64,000 nucleotides of DNA from NCBI GenBank assembly GCA_002421005.1, contig DIJC01000004.1, positions 248,001 through 312,000 on the forward strand, written 5' to 3'. The notes under the pieces are model-generated. The model saw nothing but the letters and a program-made list of their open reading frames with translations, did not search any database and was not told the DNA's origin. The number at the start of each line of letters is the position of its first letter. The stretch's first letter is position 1. This DNA is from Enterobacteriaceae bacterium UBA5654. GTDB taxonomy: Bacteria > Pseudomonadota > Gammaproteobacteria > Enterobacterales > Enterobacteriaceae. Positions 8,693 through 17,724 of this stretch are shown one piece after another. The position numbers were made by a program, and so were the translations under genes.

Positions 8693-9661
8693 ATGAAGAG
8701 TCCGGCCATCCCTGTGAACGAACCGCAACGTCTGGCCTCCCTGCATGAGTCAGGCATTCTTGAATCTGGCGATCCACAGCGCTTTGACCGTTTGACGCGT
8801 CTTGCAAAGCGGCTGTTTGATATTCCCATCGCACTGGTGACGCTGGTGGATGAAGACATGCTGATTTTCAAATCACACGACGGTATTGAGATCTCCACGC
8901 TGCCGCGTGACATTTCTTTTTGTGGACACGCCATTTCCAGCGAATCGCCGCTGGTGGTACAGGATGCCACTCAGGACCATCGGTTTGCTGATAATCCGCT
9001 GGTCGAGGGCGACGCGCACGTCCGTTTTTATGCCGGTTATCCGCTGCGTTTGCCGGACGGCGCAGTCGCAGGGACATTCTGCCTGGTCGACCGCCAGCCG
9101 CGCGCATTCAGCCACAATGACCTGGATATGCTTAAAGATCTGGCGGCGATTGTGGAAGGCGAGTTTGCAGCCATTAACGCGGCAACCACCGATGAACTGA
9201 CCGGGCTATATAATCGTCGCGGGTTTAACAATCTGGCGAACTATGCCATTCGCTCTGCGGCCCGGCGTGCCGTCCCGCTGACTCTGGGCTGGCTGGATCT
9301 TGACGGCTTCAAGAAAATTAACGACCGCTGGGGGCATGGCGAGGGCGACGCCGCGCTGAAAGCAATGGCCACGCTGCTTAAAAGCTCTTTCCGCGATACC
9401 GATTTGACCGTGCGCTACAGCGGCGATGAGTTTGCCGTTCTCTTCCCGGATACCGATGAAAACGGCGCATGGATCGCCATGCAGCATCTTGCTGAAGAGG
9501 CGGAAGCCTTTAATGCGACGTCCGGCAAACCGTGGAAGCTGGCGTTTTCCTGGGGCGTAAGCGAGTTTAATCAGGACAGCACCACGCTTCAGGAGTGGCT
9601 GAACTCGGCGGATCAAAAGATGTATACCATGAAGAACAAGCAGGAAGGTGGGAAAAACTGA
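8693..9661 (+). CDS. GAF-GGDEF diguanylate cyclase
   Basis: Soluble 322-aa protein: a GAF sensory domain (about residues 25-165) followed by a GGDEF domain. The signature reads SGDEF at 243-247, a variant seen in active cyclases, with an RxxD I-site (RDTD) at the canonical distance. The ATG at 8693 follows a strong AAAGGAGAGG ribosome-binding site (8681-8690); an upstream in-frame extension would overlap the previous gene out of frame and is rejected. It is probably co-transcribed with the MASE2 cyclase. Confidence 0.9.
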   Translation: MKSPAIPVNEPQRLASLHESGILESGDPQRFDRLTRLAKRLFDIPIALVTLVDEDMLIFKSHDGIEISTLPRDISFCGHAISSESPLVVQDATQDHRFADNPLVEGDAHVRFYAGYPLRLPDGAVAGTFCLVDRQPRAFSHNDLDMLKDLAAIVEGEFAAINAATTDELTGLYNRRGFNNLANYAIRSAARRAVPLTLGWLDLDGFKKINDRWGHGEGDAALKAMATLLKSSFRDTDLTVRYSGDEFAVLFPDTDENGAWIAMQHLAEEAEAFNATSGKPWKLAFSWGVSEFNQDSTTLQEWLNSADQKMYTMKNKQEGGKN

Positions 9662-9911
9662 CTTGTTGCTCGGGTTAAAATCTTATTGATGTGGTCATTA
9701 ACAGCAAAAATAATGGCTACATCACCCTCCCTGTGCATTCCGCATACCGAACTGCATCCTGACTGCCTCCCGCCTGTTTTATAAATTTCTCTAATTATTT
9801 TTAACTATGGTGTCACGTTTTGATCAAAACACGGTTTTATTGGTTTAAAAGTCTGGTAAGTTATCGGACCAATTCTTCCGAGTTGTATGACGAATCAAAA
9901 GGGACCCTATT

Positions 9912-11363
9912 GTGAAAACGCTGAACCGTCGTGATTTCCCTGGTGCGCACTATCCTGAACGTATCATTCAGTTTGGTGAGGGCAACTTCCTGCGCGCATT
10001 TATTGACTGGCAGATCGATCTGCTGAATGAAAATACGGACCTGGATGCCGGGGTGGTTATCGTTCGCCCCATCGAAAGCAATTTCCCGCCTTCATTAAGC
10101 ACCCAGGATGGCCTGTACACTACAATCATCCGTGGGCTGAATGAAAACGGCGAAGCGGTGAGCGACGCGCGCCTGATCCGTTCGGTCAATCGCGAAATCA
10201 GCGTTTATGCGCAGTATGATGAATTCCTGAAGCTGGCATACAACCCGGACATCCGTTTCGTCTTCTCGAATACCACAGAGGCGGGGATCAGCTATCACGC
10301 CGGGGATAAATTCGACGATGCCCCGGCGGTGAGCTATCCGGCCAAACTGACGCGTCTGCTGTTCGAACGCTTTAGCCATTTTAACGGCGCAGCGGATAAA
10401 GGCTGGATCATCATTCCTTGCGAACTGATTGACTACAACGGCGATGCGCTGCGTGAACTGGTATTGCGCTACGCGCAGGAATGGGCGCTACCTGCGGAAT
10501 TTACCGCGTGGCTGGACGCCTCCAACAGCTTTTGTTCCACCCTCGTTGACCGTATTGTTACCGGTTATCCGCGTGATGAAGTGGCACAGCTTGAAGCTGA
10601 ACTGGGCTACAAAGACGGCTTCCTGGATACCGCCGAGCATTTCTATCTGTTCGTGATCCAGGGACCGAAATCCCTGACCGCCGAATTGCGCCTGGATAAA
10701 CTGCCGCTCAACGTGCTGGTTGTTGACGATATCAAACCTTATAAAGAGCGTAAGGTTGCCATCCTTAACGGCGCGCATACCGCGTTGGTTCCGGTCGCTT
10801 TCCAGGCCGGACTGGATACGGTAGGCGAGGCAATGAATGACACGGAAATTTGTGCATTTGTTGAGAAAGCGATTTACGAAGAAATTATCCCGGTGCTGGA
10901 TCTGCCGCGCGATGAACTGGAATCTTTTGCCAGCGCGGTAACAGGGCGCTTCCGTAACCCGTACATTAAGCATCAGTTGCTGTCGATTGCGCTTAACGGA
11001 ATGACCAAATACCGCACCCGTATTCTGCCGCAGTTGCTGGCAGGGCAGAAGGCTTCCGGCACGCTCCCGGCCCGTCTGACATTTGCCCTGGCGGCGCTGA
11101 TTGCATTCTACCGTGGTGAACGGCAGGGTGTGGCGTATCCGGTGCAGGATGACGCGCACTGGCTGGAATCTTTCCAGCAACTGTGGGCGCAACATCGTGA
11201 CCACCAAATCGCGACGTCTGAACTGGTGAAAGCGGTGCTTAGCGCCAGCGATCACTGGGAGCAGGATTTGACCCAAATCCCTGGGCTGACAGAACAGGTT
11301 ACGCTGGATTTAGACGCTATTCTGGCCAAAGGAATGCGTGCGGCGGTGCAGCCTCTGTGCTGA
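9912..11363 (+). CDS. uxaB: tagaturonate reductase (altronate oxidoreductase)
   Basis: NAD-dependent mannitol-dehydrogenase-family enzyme of 483 aa that reduces D-tagaturonate to D-altronate in galacturonate catabolism. The N-terminal FGEGNFLRAFIDWQ nucleotide-binding segment and the NGAHTALVPVAFQAG active-site region are typical of UxaB. A GGGACC element precedes the start. The 250-bp upstream region holds ATTGGT (9839) and ACCAAT (9868) half-sites that could serve a UxuR/ExuR-type repressor, but the spacing is not classic. A strong terminator follows. Confidence 0.95.
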   Translation: MKTLNRRDFPGAHYPERIIQFGEGNFLRAFIDWQIDLLNENTDLDAGVVIVRPIESNFPPSLSTQDGLYTTIIRGLNENGEAVSDARLIRSVNREISVYAQYDEFLKLAYNPDIRFVFSNTTEAGISYHAGDKFDDAPAVSYPAKLTRLLFERFSHFNGAADKGWIIIPCELIDYNGDALRELVLRYAQEWALPAEFTAWLDASNSFCSTLVDRIVTGYPRDEVAQLEAELGYKDGFLDTAEHFYLFVIQGPKSLTAELRLDKLPLNVLVVDDIKPYKERKVAILNGAHTALVPVAFQAGLDTVGEAMNDTEICAFVEKAIYEEIIPVLDLPRDELESFASAVTGRFRNPYIKHQLLSIALNGMTKYRTRILPQLLAGQKASGTLPARLTFALAALIAFYRGERQGVAYPVQDDAHWLESFQQLWAQHRDHQIATSELVKAVLSASDHWEQDLTQIPGLTEQVTLDLDAILAKGMRAAVQPLC

Positions 11364-11370
11364 TTATCTG

Positions 11371-11394
11371 ACCCGGCGGCGGCCGGGTTTTTTA
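11371..11394 (+). terminator. rho-independent terminator of uxaB
   Basis: GC-rich inverted repeat (ACCCGGC...GCCGGGT) followed directly by TTTTTT, 8 bp after the uxaB stop. Confidence 0.9.
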
Positions 11395-11554
11395 GAATAC
11401 TCATTAGTTACAACATACATTTACCAGGTTTTGAAATTCAGACTTAACCCTTGTGCCCTGTAAAGTCAGCCAGCAATAAAACCCCGTATCAGCTTGAAAG
11501 TGTGATGACAATCACGTTTAATTTGTTGGCTATTCATCTGCCAACACTAAAAAA

Positions 11555-12469
11555 ATGATCATAAGACCGCAACAGCACTGGTTCGCCCGCATATTTGTCT
11601 GGCATGGATCGGTATTATCGAAAGTATTCTCAAGGCTACTCCTTAATTTCCTGCTCTCCATCGCGGTGATCCTGATGTTACCCTGGTATGAGTCACTGGG
11701 CATCAAGTTAACCGTTGCGCCTTTCAGTATTCTGGGCGTCGCGATCGCTATCTTTCTCGGTTTTCGCAACAATGCCTGCTATGCCCGATTTGTCGAAGCG
11801 CGCCAGCTCTGGGGACAGTTGATGATTGCCGCGCGCTCGCTGCTGCGGGAGGTCAAAAATACGCTGCCTGGCGATGCTCAGCCAGCAGAATTTGTCCGTC
11901 TGCAAATCGCCTTTGCCCATTCATTACGCATGACGCTCCGCCATTTACCGCAGCAGGAAACGCTTGCACCGCTGATTTCTGCGCGCGATCTCCCCGGCGT
12001 TCTGGCGGCGCACTCCCCGGCAAACCGCATCCTTTTGCTGATGGGCGAGTGGCTGGCGGTGCACCGGCGTAGTGGCGGGCTGTCCGATATCCTTTTTCAC
12101 AGCCTCAATAATCGGCTGAATGATATGTCGGCGGTGCTGGCAGGGTGCGAACGCATCGCCAATACGCCTATTCCGTTTGCCTATACGCTGATCCTGCACC
12201 GCACCGTATATATGTTTTGTATCCTGCTGCCGTTCGCACTGGTCGTGGATTTGCACTATATGACGCCATTTATTTCGGTGCTCATTTCCTATACTTTTAT
12301 CTCTCTCGATGCGCTGGCCGAAGAGCTGGAAGATCCCTTCGGTCTGGAAAATAACGATCTGCCGCTGGATGCTATCTGCAATGCGATGGAAATCGACCTG
12401 CGGCAAATGAACGACGAAACGGAATATCCGGTTAAGCAGGTGCCGGATAAAAATTATCAACTCACCTGA
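11555..12469 (+). CDS. yneE: bestrophin-family ion channel YneE
   Basis: Inner-membrane protein of 304 aa of the bestrophin/UPF0187 family. The N-terminal amphipathic and first TM segments lead into the family signature FLGFRNNACYARFVEARQLW. C-terminal helices include EDPFGLENNDLPLDA, the acidic stretch conserved in bestrophins. The Klebsiella relative forms a pentameric cation-selective channel, so a pentameric channel is expected here. The position after uxaB matches Escherichia. Confidence 0.93.
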   Translation: MIIRPQQHWFARIFVWHGSVLSKVFSRLLLNFLLSIAVILMLPWYESLGIKLTVAPFSILGVAIAIFLGFRNNACYARFVEARQLWGQLMIAARSLLREVKNTLPGDAQPAEFVRLQIAFAHSLRMTLRHLPQQETLAPLISARDLPGVLAAHSPANRILLLMGEWLAVHRRSGGLSDILFHSLNNRLNDMSAVLAGCERIANTPIPFAYTLILHRTVYMFCILLPFALVVDLHYMTPFISVLISYTFISLDALAEELEDPFGLENNDLPLDAICNAMEIDLRQMNDETEYPVKQVPDKNYQLT

Positions 12470-12484
12470 AAAGGAGCGGGGAAA

Positions 12485-12718
12485 ATGCTGGAACTCAGAC
12501 CTGGCTGTGAACGCTGTAATAAAGACCTGCCGCCGGATTCGCCGGAAGCAATGATCTGCTCTTTTGAATGCACTTTTTGCGCCGGGTGTGCGCAGAACTC
12601 TCTCCGGCACATCTGCCCGAACTGCCAGGGCGAACTGGTCAGAAGGCCGATACGTCCGGCGGCAAAACTGGCTGCTTTTCCGCCCTCAACAACCCGCATC
12701 TATCAGGGCATAAAATGA
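12485..12718 (+). CDS. DUF1272 cysteine-rich small protein
   Basis: Protein of 77 aa with a zinc-ribbon-like cysteine pattern (CERC, C-x3-CTFCAGC, CPNC), as in the DUF1272 family; function unknown. AAGGAGCGGGG lies directly upstream. Its stop codon overlaps the next gene's ATG (ATGA), so it is probably co-translated with the NUDIX protein. Confidence 0.85.
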   Translation: MLELRPGCERCNKDLPPDSPEAMICSFECTFCAGCAQNSLRHICPNCQGELVRRPIRPAAKLAAFPPSTTRIYQGIK

Positions 12719-13179
12719 GAACCCGGCCCTCATCGCGTTTACTGGTCACTGATGCCGCTGGTCGGATATTGCTGTTTCATTTCTCCCATTCTGATGATGC
12801 GCTGGCAGGAAAATCTTACTGGGCAACGCCCGGTGGCGCAGTTGAGGATAATGAAACCTGTGAACAGGCCGCCGTTCGCGAGCTTTATGAAGAAACCGGG
12901 ATTCGCATTGATGACCCTGGACGTTCGGTGGCAGAGAGAACATTTTCTATGCGCTTACCGAGTGGGGAAGAGGTGCTGGCTGTGGAACGCTTTTTTGTGG
13001 TCAACGTCACCGGCGACGACATTAACACCGCACTGTGGAGCGCCAACGAGCAGCGGGTAATTAAACGCTTTCACTGGTGGGATCGTGACGCCCTGTATCG
13101 CAGCCAGGAAACGATTTATCCCAACGATATCCTCGCCATTCTTCAACGGGTACAGGGAACACATCTGCTTAATATTTGA
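12715..13179 (+). CDS. NUDIX hydrolase
   Basis: Pyrophosphohydrolase of 154 aa. A perfect Nudix box (G-x5-E-x7-REUxEExGU) begins in TPGGAVEDNE and ends in RELYEETGI at about residues 40-62. The substrate (a nucleoside diphosphate linked to another group) cannot be read from the sequence. The ATG at 12715 overlaps the DUF1272 stop and removes a long spurious N-terminal extension. Confidence 0.9.
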   Translation: MRTRPSSRLLVTDAAGRILLFHFSHSDDALAGKSYWATPGGAVEDNETCEQAAVRELYEETGIRIDDPGRSVAERTFSMRLPSGEEVLAVERFFVVNVTGDDINTALWSANEQRVIKRFHWWDRDALYRSQETIYPNDILAILQRVQGTHLLNI

Positions 13180-13279
13180 TTTATCGCTCAAAAAAAAGAA
13201 CTGGATATTTAACCAGTACATTGTATACTATTTCAACTACCCGCATGGGTGTTGTTACGTGTAAGTGAGTGGTGAACCT

Positions 13280-13987
13280 ATGATGATTACGTTTGATAGC
13301 CAACGTTCCCTTGATCAGTCTGCCCTGATGAGTAGCCGTGAAATCGCTACGTTGACCGGCATAACTCATGGCGAAGTGAAACGGATTATTAACGGCCTGG
13401 ATACGGCGCAGCGCTTTTCCCAGCCTGTGACGGTCAATCTTTATGAGCGGGAAGGTGAGACGTATCAGGAGTTTTTCCTGAACAAGCGCGATTCTCTGCT
13501 TGCCGTTTCACGTCTCTCACCAGGATTCACCGCTGAAGCGCTGGATCGCTGGCAGGAGCGTGAAAAAAAGGACAACCTGCCGGACTTCACTAACCCGGCC
13601 ACCGCTGCGCGCGCATGGGCTGAACAATACGAGCAGCGCCAGATCGCCGAACAGCGGCTGGCACTCTCGGTGCCAAAGGCTGAATTTTTTGATCGCTATG
13701 TACAGGTTGATGATTCCCTGGGCTTCCGTCAGCTGTGCAAAATGCTTAAGGCGAAAGAGCCGGAATTCCGTCAGTTTTTGCTCGAGCGAAATATTATGTA
13801 CCGCGTGGGCGGGACGCTAACCCCGCATCATCATCACGCGCAGGCGGGTTATTTTACCCTGCGATCCGGCGTGGGTGAGAACCAGCACACCTTTTCGCAG
13901 GCGCGCTTCACCGCCAAAGGGGTGAAATGGGTGGCCAGCCTGTGGGCGAGCTACCTGACGATGCAGTCGAAAAATGCGGCGGCGTAA
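13280..13987 (+). CDS. phage antirepressor-type KilA-C domain protein
   Basis: Protein of 235 aa. The N-terminal half (MSSREIATLTGITHGEVKR) resembles the DNA-binding part of Rha/Ant phage regulators. The C-terminal half (about residues 135-230: FRQLCKMLKAKEPEFRQFLLERNIMYR...) fits the KilA-C antirepressor domain. No other phage gene adjoins it. I chose the ATG at 13280 over an upstream GTG because GTGAGTGGTG gives a plausible ribosome-binding site. It is either a domesticated prophage regulator or an isolated cargo gene. Confidence 0.8.
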   Translation: MMITFDSQRSLDQSALMSSREIATLTGITHGEVKRIINGLDTAQRFSQPVTVNLYEREGETYQEFFLNKRDSLLAVSRLSPGFTAEALDRWQEREKKDNLPDFTNPATAARAWAEQYEQRQIAEQRLALSVPKAEFFDRYVQVDDSLGFRQLCKMLKAKEPEFRQFLLERNIMYRVGGTLTPHHHHAQAGYFTLRSGVGENQHTFSQARFTAKGVKWVASLWASYLTMQSKNAAA

Positions 13988-14001
13988 TATCCTGCGGGCG
14001 T

Positions 14002-14898
14002 TTAAATAGCTTTGATGTAATCAATAAACGCCCGCAAACTCGCCGGAACAAAGCGCCTGCCGGAGTAATAAAGAAATGGCCCGGAAAAAGCGGGCCACCA
14101 GTCTTCCAGCACTGGCACCAGCTCTCCGCTGATAAACCTCGGCTGTAACCACTCTTCAAACAGATATACCAGGCCGCAGTCGGCAACGGCGGCGTCCACG
14201 CCCAGATCGACCGCGCCACCAATGCGCACGATCAGCGGGCCGCTGGCATCAATTCGCAATAGCTCTCCCTCTTTTTCGAACTCCCACACCGCCAGATTGC
14301 CACCGGGAAAACGCCCGCGAATGCAGGCATGCTGCATAAGTTCCTGCGGATGCTTTGGACAGCCATGCTTTTGCAGATAGCCTGGCGAAGCGGCCAGCGC
14401 GAAACGCTGGATCCTTGCGCCAACCGGAACGGCGATCATATCCTGCTCCAGCCGCTCATCGTAACGGATCCCGGCGTCGCAGCCTGCGGCAAAAATATCG
14501 ACAAAACTCTCTTCGGTCACAATTTCAAGCTGCACGTCGGGGTAGGCGGCCAAAAATCCGGGGATAATGGCAGGAAGCACCAGCCGTGCGGCGCTCATCG
14601 GTACGTTAAGTTTTAACGTACCGACCGGTTTGTCCCGAAACTGATTAACCGAATCAAGCGCGGCTTCCACTTCTCCCAGCGCGGGCAGCAGGCGGGATAA
14701 CAGCAACTGGCCCGCCTCTGTCGGCACGACGCTGCGGGTCGTGCGGTGCAAAAGCCTGACGCCCGTTTTTATCTCCAGTCGCCGGATCGCTTCGCTGTAG
14801 CCCGACGCGCTGGCTCCGGATTCTTTTGCCCCGCTGCGAAACCCGCCTGCCTGCGCCACGGCAATAAATGCTTTCAAATCATTCAGGTCGCTTTTCAT
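14002..14898 (-). CDS. LysR-type transcriptional regulator
   Basis: LysR regulator of 298 aa: winged helix at about residues 1-60 (LNDLKAFIAVAQAGGFRSGA) and a substrate-binding domain of the CrgA/DmlR-like branch (RLEIKTGVRLLHRTTRSV). It is divergent from the aldo/keto reductase gene, with about 105 bp between the genes; the intergenic region probably carries a shared LysR site, so the reductase is the likely target. Confidence 0.88.
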   Translation of the reverse strand: MKSDLNDLKAFIAVAQAGGFRSGAKESGASASGYSEAIRRLEIKTGVRLLHRTTRSVVPTEAGQLLLSRLLPALGEVEAALDSVNQFRDKPVGTLKLNVPMSAARLVLPAIIPGFLAAYPDVQLEIVTEESFVDIFAAGCDAGIRYDERLEQDMIAVPVGARIQRFALAASPGYLQKHGCPKHPQELMQHACIRGRFPGGNLAVWEFEKEGELLRIDASGPLIVRIGGAVDLGVDAAVADCGLVYLFEEWLQPRFISGELVPVLEDWWPAFSGPFLYYSGRRFVPASLRAFIDYIKAI

Positions 14899-15003
14899 AT
14901 TTGTTCGCTTTTTCGTACACCCTATCCTGATTGTGCCGTATTATCAGCGCAGGGATAAGAGTCTATTGTTTGTTTTCATCAAATGAATAAGGATCACACC
15001 ATA

Positions 15004-15864
15004 ATGCACACCAGACATTCTGATACTTACCAGCTCGGCGATCGTCAGGTTAAACGCATCGGTTACGGCGCTATGCAGTTAGCCGGTCCTGGCGTGTTTG
15101 GGCCGCCGAAAAACATCGAGGCCGCGCATGAAGTGCTGCGCGAAGCGATTGCCTCCGGCGTCAATCATATTGATACCAGCGATTTCTATGGTCCGTATGT
15201 GACTAACAAAATCATTCGTGAAGCGTTAGCGCCATACCCTGACGACCTGGTAATCGTCAGCAAAATCGGCGCGCGCCGCGATGATAAAGCCAACTGGCTG
15301 CCCGCATTCTCTGCGCCAGAGCTGCGTCAGGCGGTTGAAAGTAACCTCACCAATCTGGGCATTGAGCAGATAGAAGTCATCAACCTGCGCCTGATGTTTG
15401 GCACTCATGCGCCGGAAGAGGGATCGCTTGAAGCCCCCCTGAGCGTGCTGGCAGAGTTGCAACAGGAAGGACTGATTCGCCATATCGGTTTAAGCAACGT
15501 GACGATGACTCAGATTGAGGAAGCGAAAAAGATCTGTAACATCGTCTGTGTGCAAAATCATTACAACCTCGTGCATCGCCATGATGATGCGATGATTGAC
15601 GCGCTGGCTGCCGAAGGCATTCCCTACGTGCCGTTCTTCCCGCTTGGCGGCTTCACGCCCATCCAGTCAACGCGGCTTAACGAACTGGCGAAACAACACC
15701 AGGCTACGCCGATGCAGCTGGCGCTCGCTTTTCTGCTCCAGCGCTCGGAGAACATCCTGTTAATTCCGGGGACGGGGTCGGTCGCGCACCTGCGTGAAAA
15801 TCTGGCCGCCGCCGAGCTGACTTTGCCACCTGAATTAATCGACGAACTTAACGCTCTGGCGTAA
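15004..15864 (+). CDS. aldo/keto reductase, YdbC-like
   Basis: NADPH-dependent aldo/keto reductase of 286 aa, the exact length of YdbC of Escherichia, with matching segments LGYGAMQLAGPGVFGPP-like, NHIDTSDFYGP, VQNHYN and YVPFFPLGGFTP. The catalytic Asp, Tyr (IDTSDFYG) and Lys (VSKIG) are present. The usual catalytic His is absent; the equivalent strand reads EVINLRLM, as in YdbC. The ATG at 15004 (AAGGA upstream) is preferred over 14983, which has no ribosome-binding site. The substrate is unknown; YdbC has been linked to pyridoxal reduction. Confidence 0.88.
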   Translation: MHTRHSDTYQLGDRQVKRIGYGAMQLAGPGVFGPPKNIEAAHEVLREAIASGVNHIDTSDFYGPYVTNKIIREALAPYPDDLVIVSKIGARRDDKANWLPAFSAPELRQAVESNLTNLGIEQIEVINLRLMFGTHAPEEGSLEAPLSVLAELQQEGLIRHIGLSNVTMTQIEEAKKICNIVCVQNHYNLVHRHDDAMIDALAAEGIPYVPFFPLGGFTPIQSTRLNELAKQHQATPMQLALAFLLQRSENILLIPGTGSVAHLRENLAAAELTLPPELIDELNALA

Positions 15865-16155
15865 GTTTACCGGAGCAGGGCGGGGTAACCCGCCTGCATT
15901 TTCTGCCCTCCCGCCACAGGCGAATATTTTCTCCTGCTTTAATAATACGAATGGTTATTTCTTTATAAGATGTCACTTTCATTAAAATACGTCCTCCAGA
16001 AACAGAAATATATTTCCCGCCAGAAGTCTGTGCATCCATAGTCTATAAATCAGGAATTGGCAATTTGTTTCAAAATGCTAATATGCCGTGCAACTCTGTT
16101 TTTATCGTCTACCCTTTAACAGGTTACATAAATAACAACCAACAGAAGGTACATT

Positions 16156-16392
16156 ATGACGAATAAAAGCGAAATTAAAAACCATGCTCAGGTTGTAGCC
16201 AGTTGCGGCAGTCATGTCGGCGTTGTGGATCACCTTGACGATCAGGACCGAATCAAACTTGCCAAAAGTGACCCGGAGTCTGGCGGTAAACACCATTACA
16301 TCCCGCTATCCTGGGTAGATAAGGTTGAGGATAACAAAGTGATCCTCAACAAAGACCAGAAAGAGGTCTTTGCCGGGTGGCAAGAGGCGTAA
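16156..16392 (+). CDS. DUF2171 family small protein
   Basis: Protein of 78 aa (HAQVVASCGSHVGVVDHLDD ... HHYIPLSWVDKVEDNKVIL), the DUF2171 pattern of a PRC-barrel-like small beta protein. Its function is unknown; the family is often stress-related. AGAAGG precedes the ATG and a strong terminator follows, so it is a monocistronic gene. Confidence 0.85.
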   Translation: MTNKSEIKNHAQVVASCGSHVGVVDHLDDQDRIKLAKSDPESGGKHHYIPLSWVDKVEDNKVILNKDQKEVFAGWQEA

Positions 16393-16417
16393 CCGCGTCG
16401 TCACTCGCATAATAAAG

Positions 16418-16440
16418 AAGCCCCGCACAGGGGCTTTTTT
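16418..16440 (+). terminator. rho-independent terminator of the DUF2171 gene
   Basis: AAGCCCC-GCACA-GGGGCTT stem followed by TTTTTT, 25 bp after the stop. Confidence 0.92.
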
Positions 16441-16566
16441 GTATCTTAAAAAAGAGCGAGTTGATTACTTTCTAAACATACAGTCGGGCTATTTACGCTG
16501 TGTTGATGTTTGTTGCCTATACTGATTTCACCCTGATTTCGCCGCCCTGAAAGAGTCAAATTTATC

Positions 16567-17160
16567 ATGCAGAAGATGGTGTTAACCGATGATGATTTAC
16601 TGGCCAAAGGTAACGATCGTTACGTGTTTCAGCATCCCGAAGATAAGCAGCTGCTCGTTAAAGTCGTCATCGCTGGTATTCCTAAATACAAAAGCAAACA
16701 GCGTGAAGTCCTGCGGGAAATGAAAGAATGTCAGCCACATGACAAAACGGATGCGCTTTACATTCAGACCATCAAAGGGCGGGTTGAGACCAGTAAAGGA
16801 CCAGGACAGGTCATCGTTAAAGAGTGCGATCACACCGGGAAACTTGCGAGAACCCTCTACAGCCTTGCCTCGGCGAATGAGCTGGATGCAGAAAAGTACC
16901 GTAAGTTAAATGCGCTCCTGGCCTGGTTTGTCGACACGAGGGTGATTTTCAATTCTCTCCATTGCAAAAATATCGTTTATGCCTGGGACAACGCGCGTCA
17001 GGAGTATCGTTTCAAGATCATCGATGGCTTCGGTGATAAAACGTTTCTGCAACTCAGCAAACTTTCTGGCGCAGTTCGCGCGAAAAATAAGGTTAAATGC
17101 CTGAGGAGAATGCTGCGGGATTTAGAGCGAGTCCAGAAGGAAGAGCAGGGCGTAATTTAA
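16567..17160 (+). CDS. YrbL-like protein (PhoP regulatory network family)
   Basis: Protein of 197 aa. An N-terminal strand-rich segment (LLAKGNDRYVFQHPEDKQLLVKVV) and a later FNSLHCKNIVYA / YRFKIIDGFGDKTF pattern match the YrbL/PhoP_reg family, which has a kinase-like lobe but lacks clear catalytic residues. It shares only family-level resemblance with YrbL of Escherichia, so no symbol is given. A degraded copy of its 5' end occurs at 19805-19883. Confidence 0.82.
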   Translation: MQKMVLTDDDLLAKGNDRYVFQHPEDKQLLVKVVIAGIPKYKSKQREVLREMKECQPHDKTDALYIQTIKGRVETSKGPGQVIVKECDHTGKLARTLYSLASANELDAEKYRKLNALLAWFVDTRVIFNSLHCKNIVYAWDNARQEYRFKIIDGFGDKTFLQLSKLSGAVRAKNKVKCLRRMLRDLERVQKEEQGVI

Positions 17161-17164
17161 ATTG

Positions 17165-17190
17165 TAAAGGGGTTACGTTAAACCCCTTTA
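17165..17190. terminator. bidirectional terminator between convergent genes
   Basis: TAAAGGGGTT / AACCCCTTTA, a perfect 10-bp stem with a 6-base loop, lies between the stops of the YrbL-like gene (right end) and the lipoprotein gene (left end). The A/T flanks allow function in both directions. Confidence 0.85.
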
Positions 17191-17198
17191 CTGGTTGA

Positions 17199-17621
17199 CT
17201 ACTTCATCCGTCCTAAAAATTGACCATCTTTCATGGCAACGATTCGACCATTTTTGTAAACGATCACCGTATAAAGACCGGCTGAATAAGTAGAGGCATC
17301 AGCGGTATTTTCATCATTTGCAGCCAGCTTTTCATTAATCCAGGCAAAGCCGTCGCGGCTACGTTTAAAATCAATGTCAAACTTTTTAACATGGATTGGC
17401 TGCATCGTGCCCGGCTTATATTTTGCCGCCTGCGCATGTTGAAGCGCTGCCGATTCACTGGCACCCAGGATGGCTGCGCGGGCCGTGGCCTGCCGGTTCT
17501 GTTCAGCCAGATAGCAGGTATCTTTAGAAATGCCCTTCGATTCACATTCCGTCATTCGCTGCTCCGGGGAGGAGCAACCTGCTAACGTCAACAAAATTGC
17601 GATGATGGTGAATTTTTTCAT
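17199..17621 (-). CDS. small lipoprotein
   Basis: Protein of 140 aa with a type II signal peptide: MKKF, a hydrophobic core, and the lipobox LAGC with Cys at about residue 16, followed by SSPEQ. The mature part has two further Cys (CESKG, DTCYLAEQ) and a C-terminal strand-rich domain (YTVIVYKNGRIVAMKDG). I do not recognise the family. Residues after the lipid Cys lack Asp at +2, so outer-membrane sorting is likely. Confidence 0.8.
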   Translation of the reverse strand: MKKFTIIAILLTLAGCSSPEQRMTECESKGISKDTCYLAEQNRQATARAAILGASESAALQHAQAAKYKPGTMQPIHVKKFDIDFKRSRDGFAWINEKLAANDENTADASTYSAGLYTVIVYKNGRIVAMKDGQFLGRMK

Positions 17622-17724
17622 TTAAATCTCCCGAAAAGTTGGAATTGTTTTTACTGTAAACGCGCTATTGCGCGGCCGTAGCAGATATTTTGTTTCATCG
17701 TCGTTCATTTCGGACTGATGATGT

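Noticed and set aside
15848..16039. 63-codon leftward open frame after the aldo/keto reductase gene
   Set aside because: Overlaps the reductase stop, has no clear start signal and no recognised motif; too weak to list as a gene.
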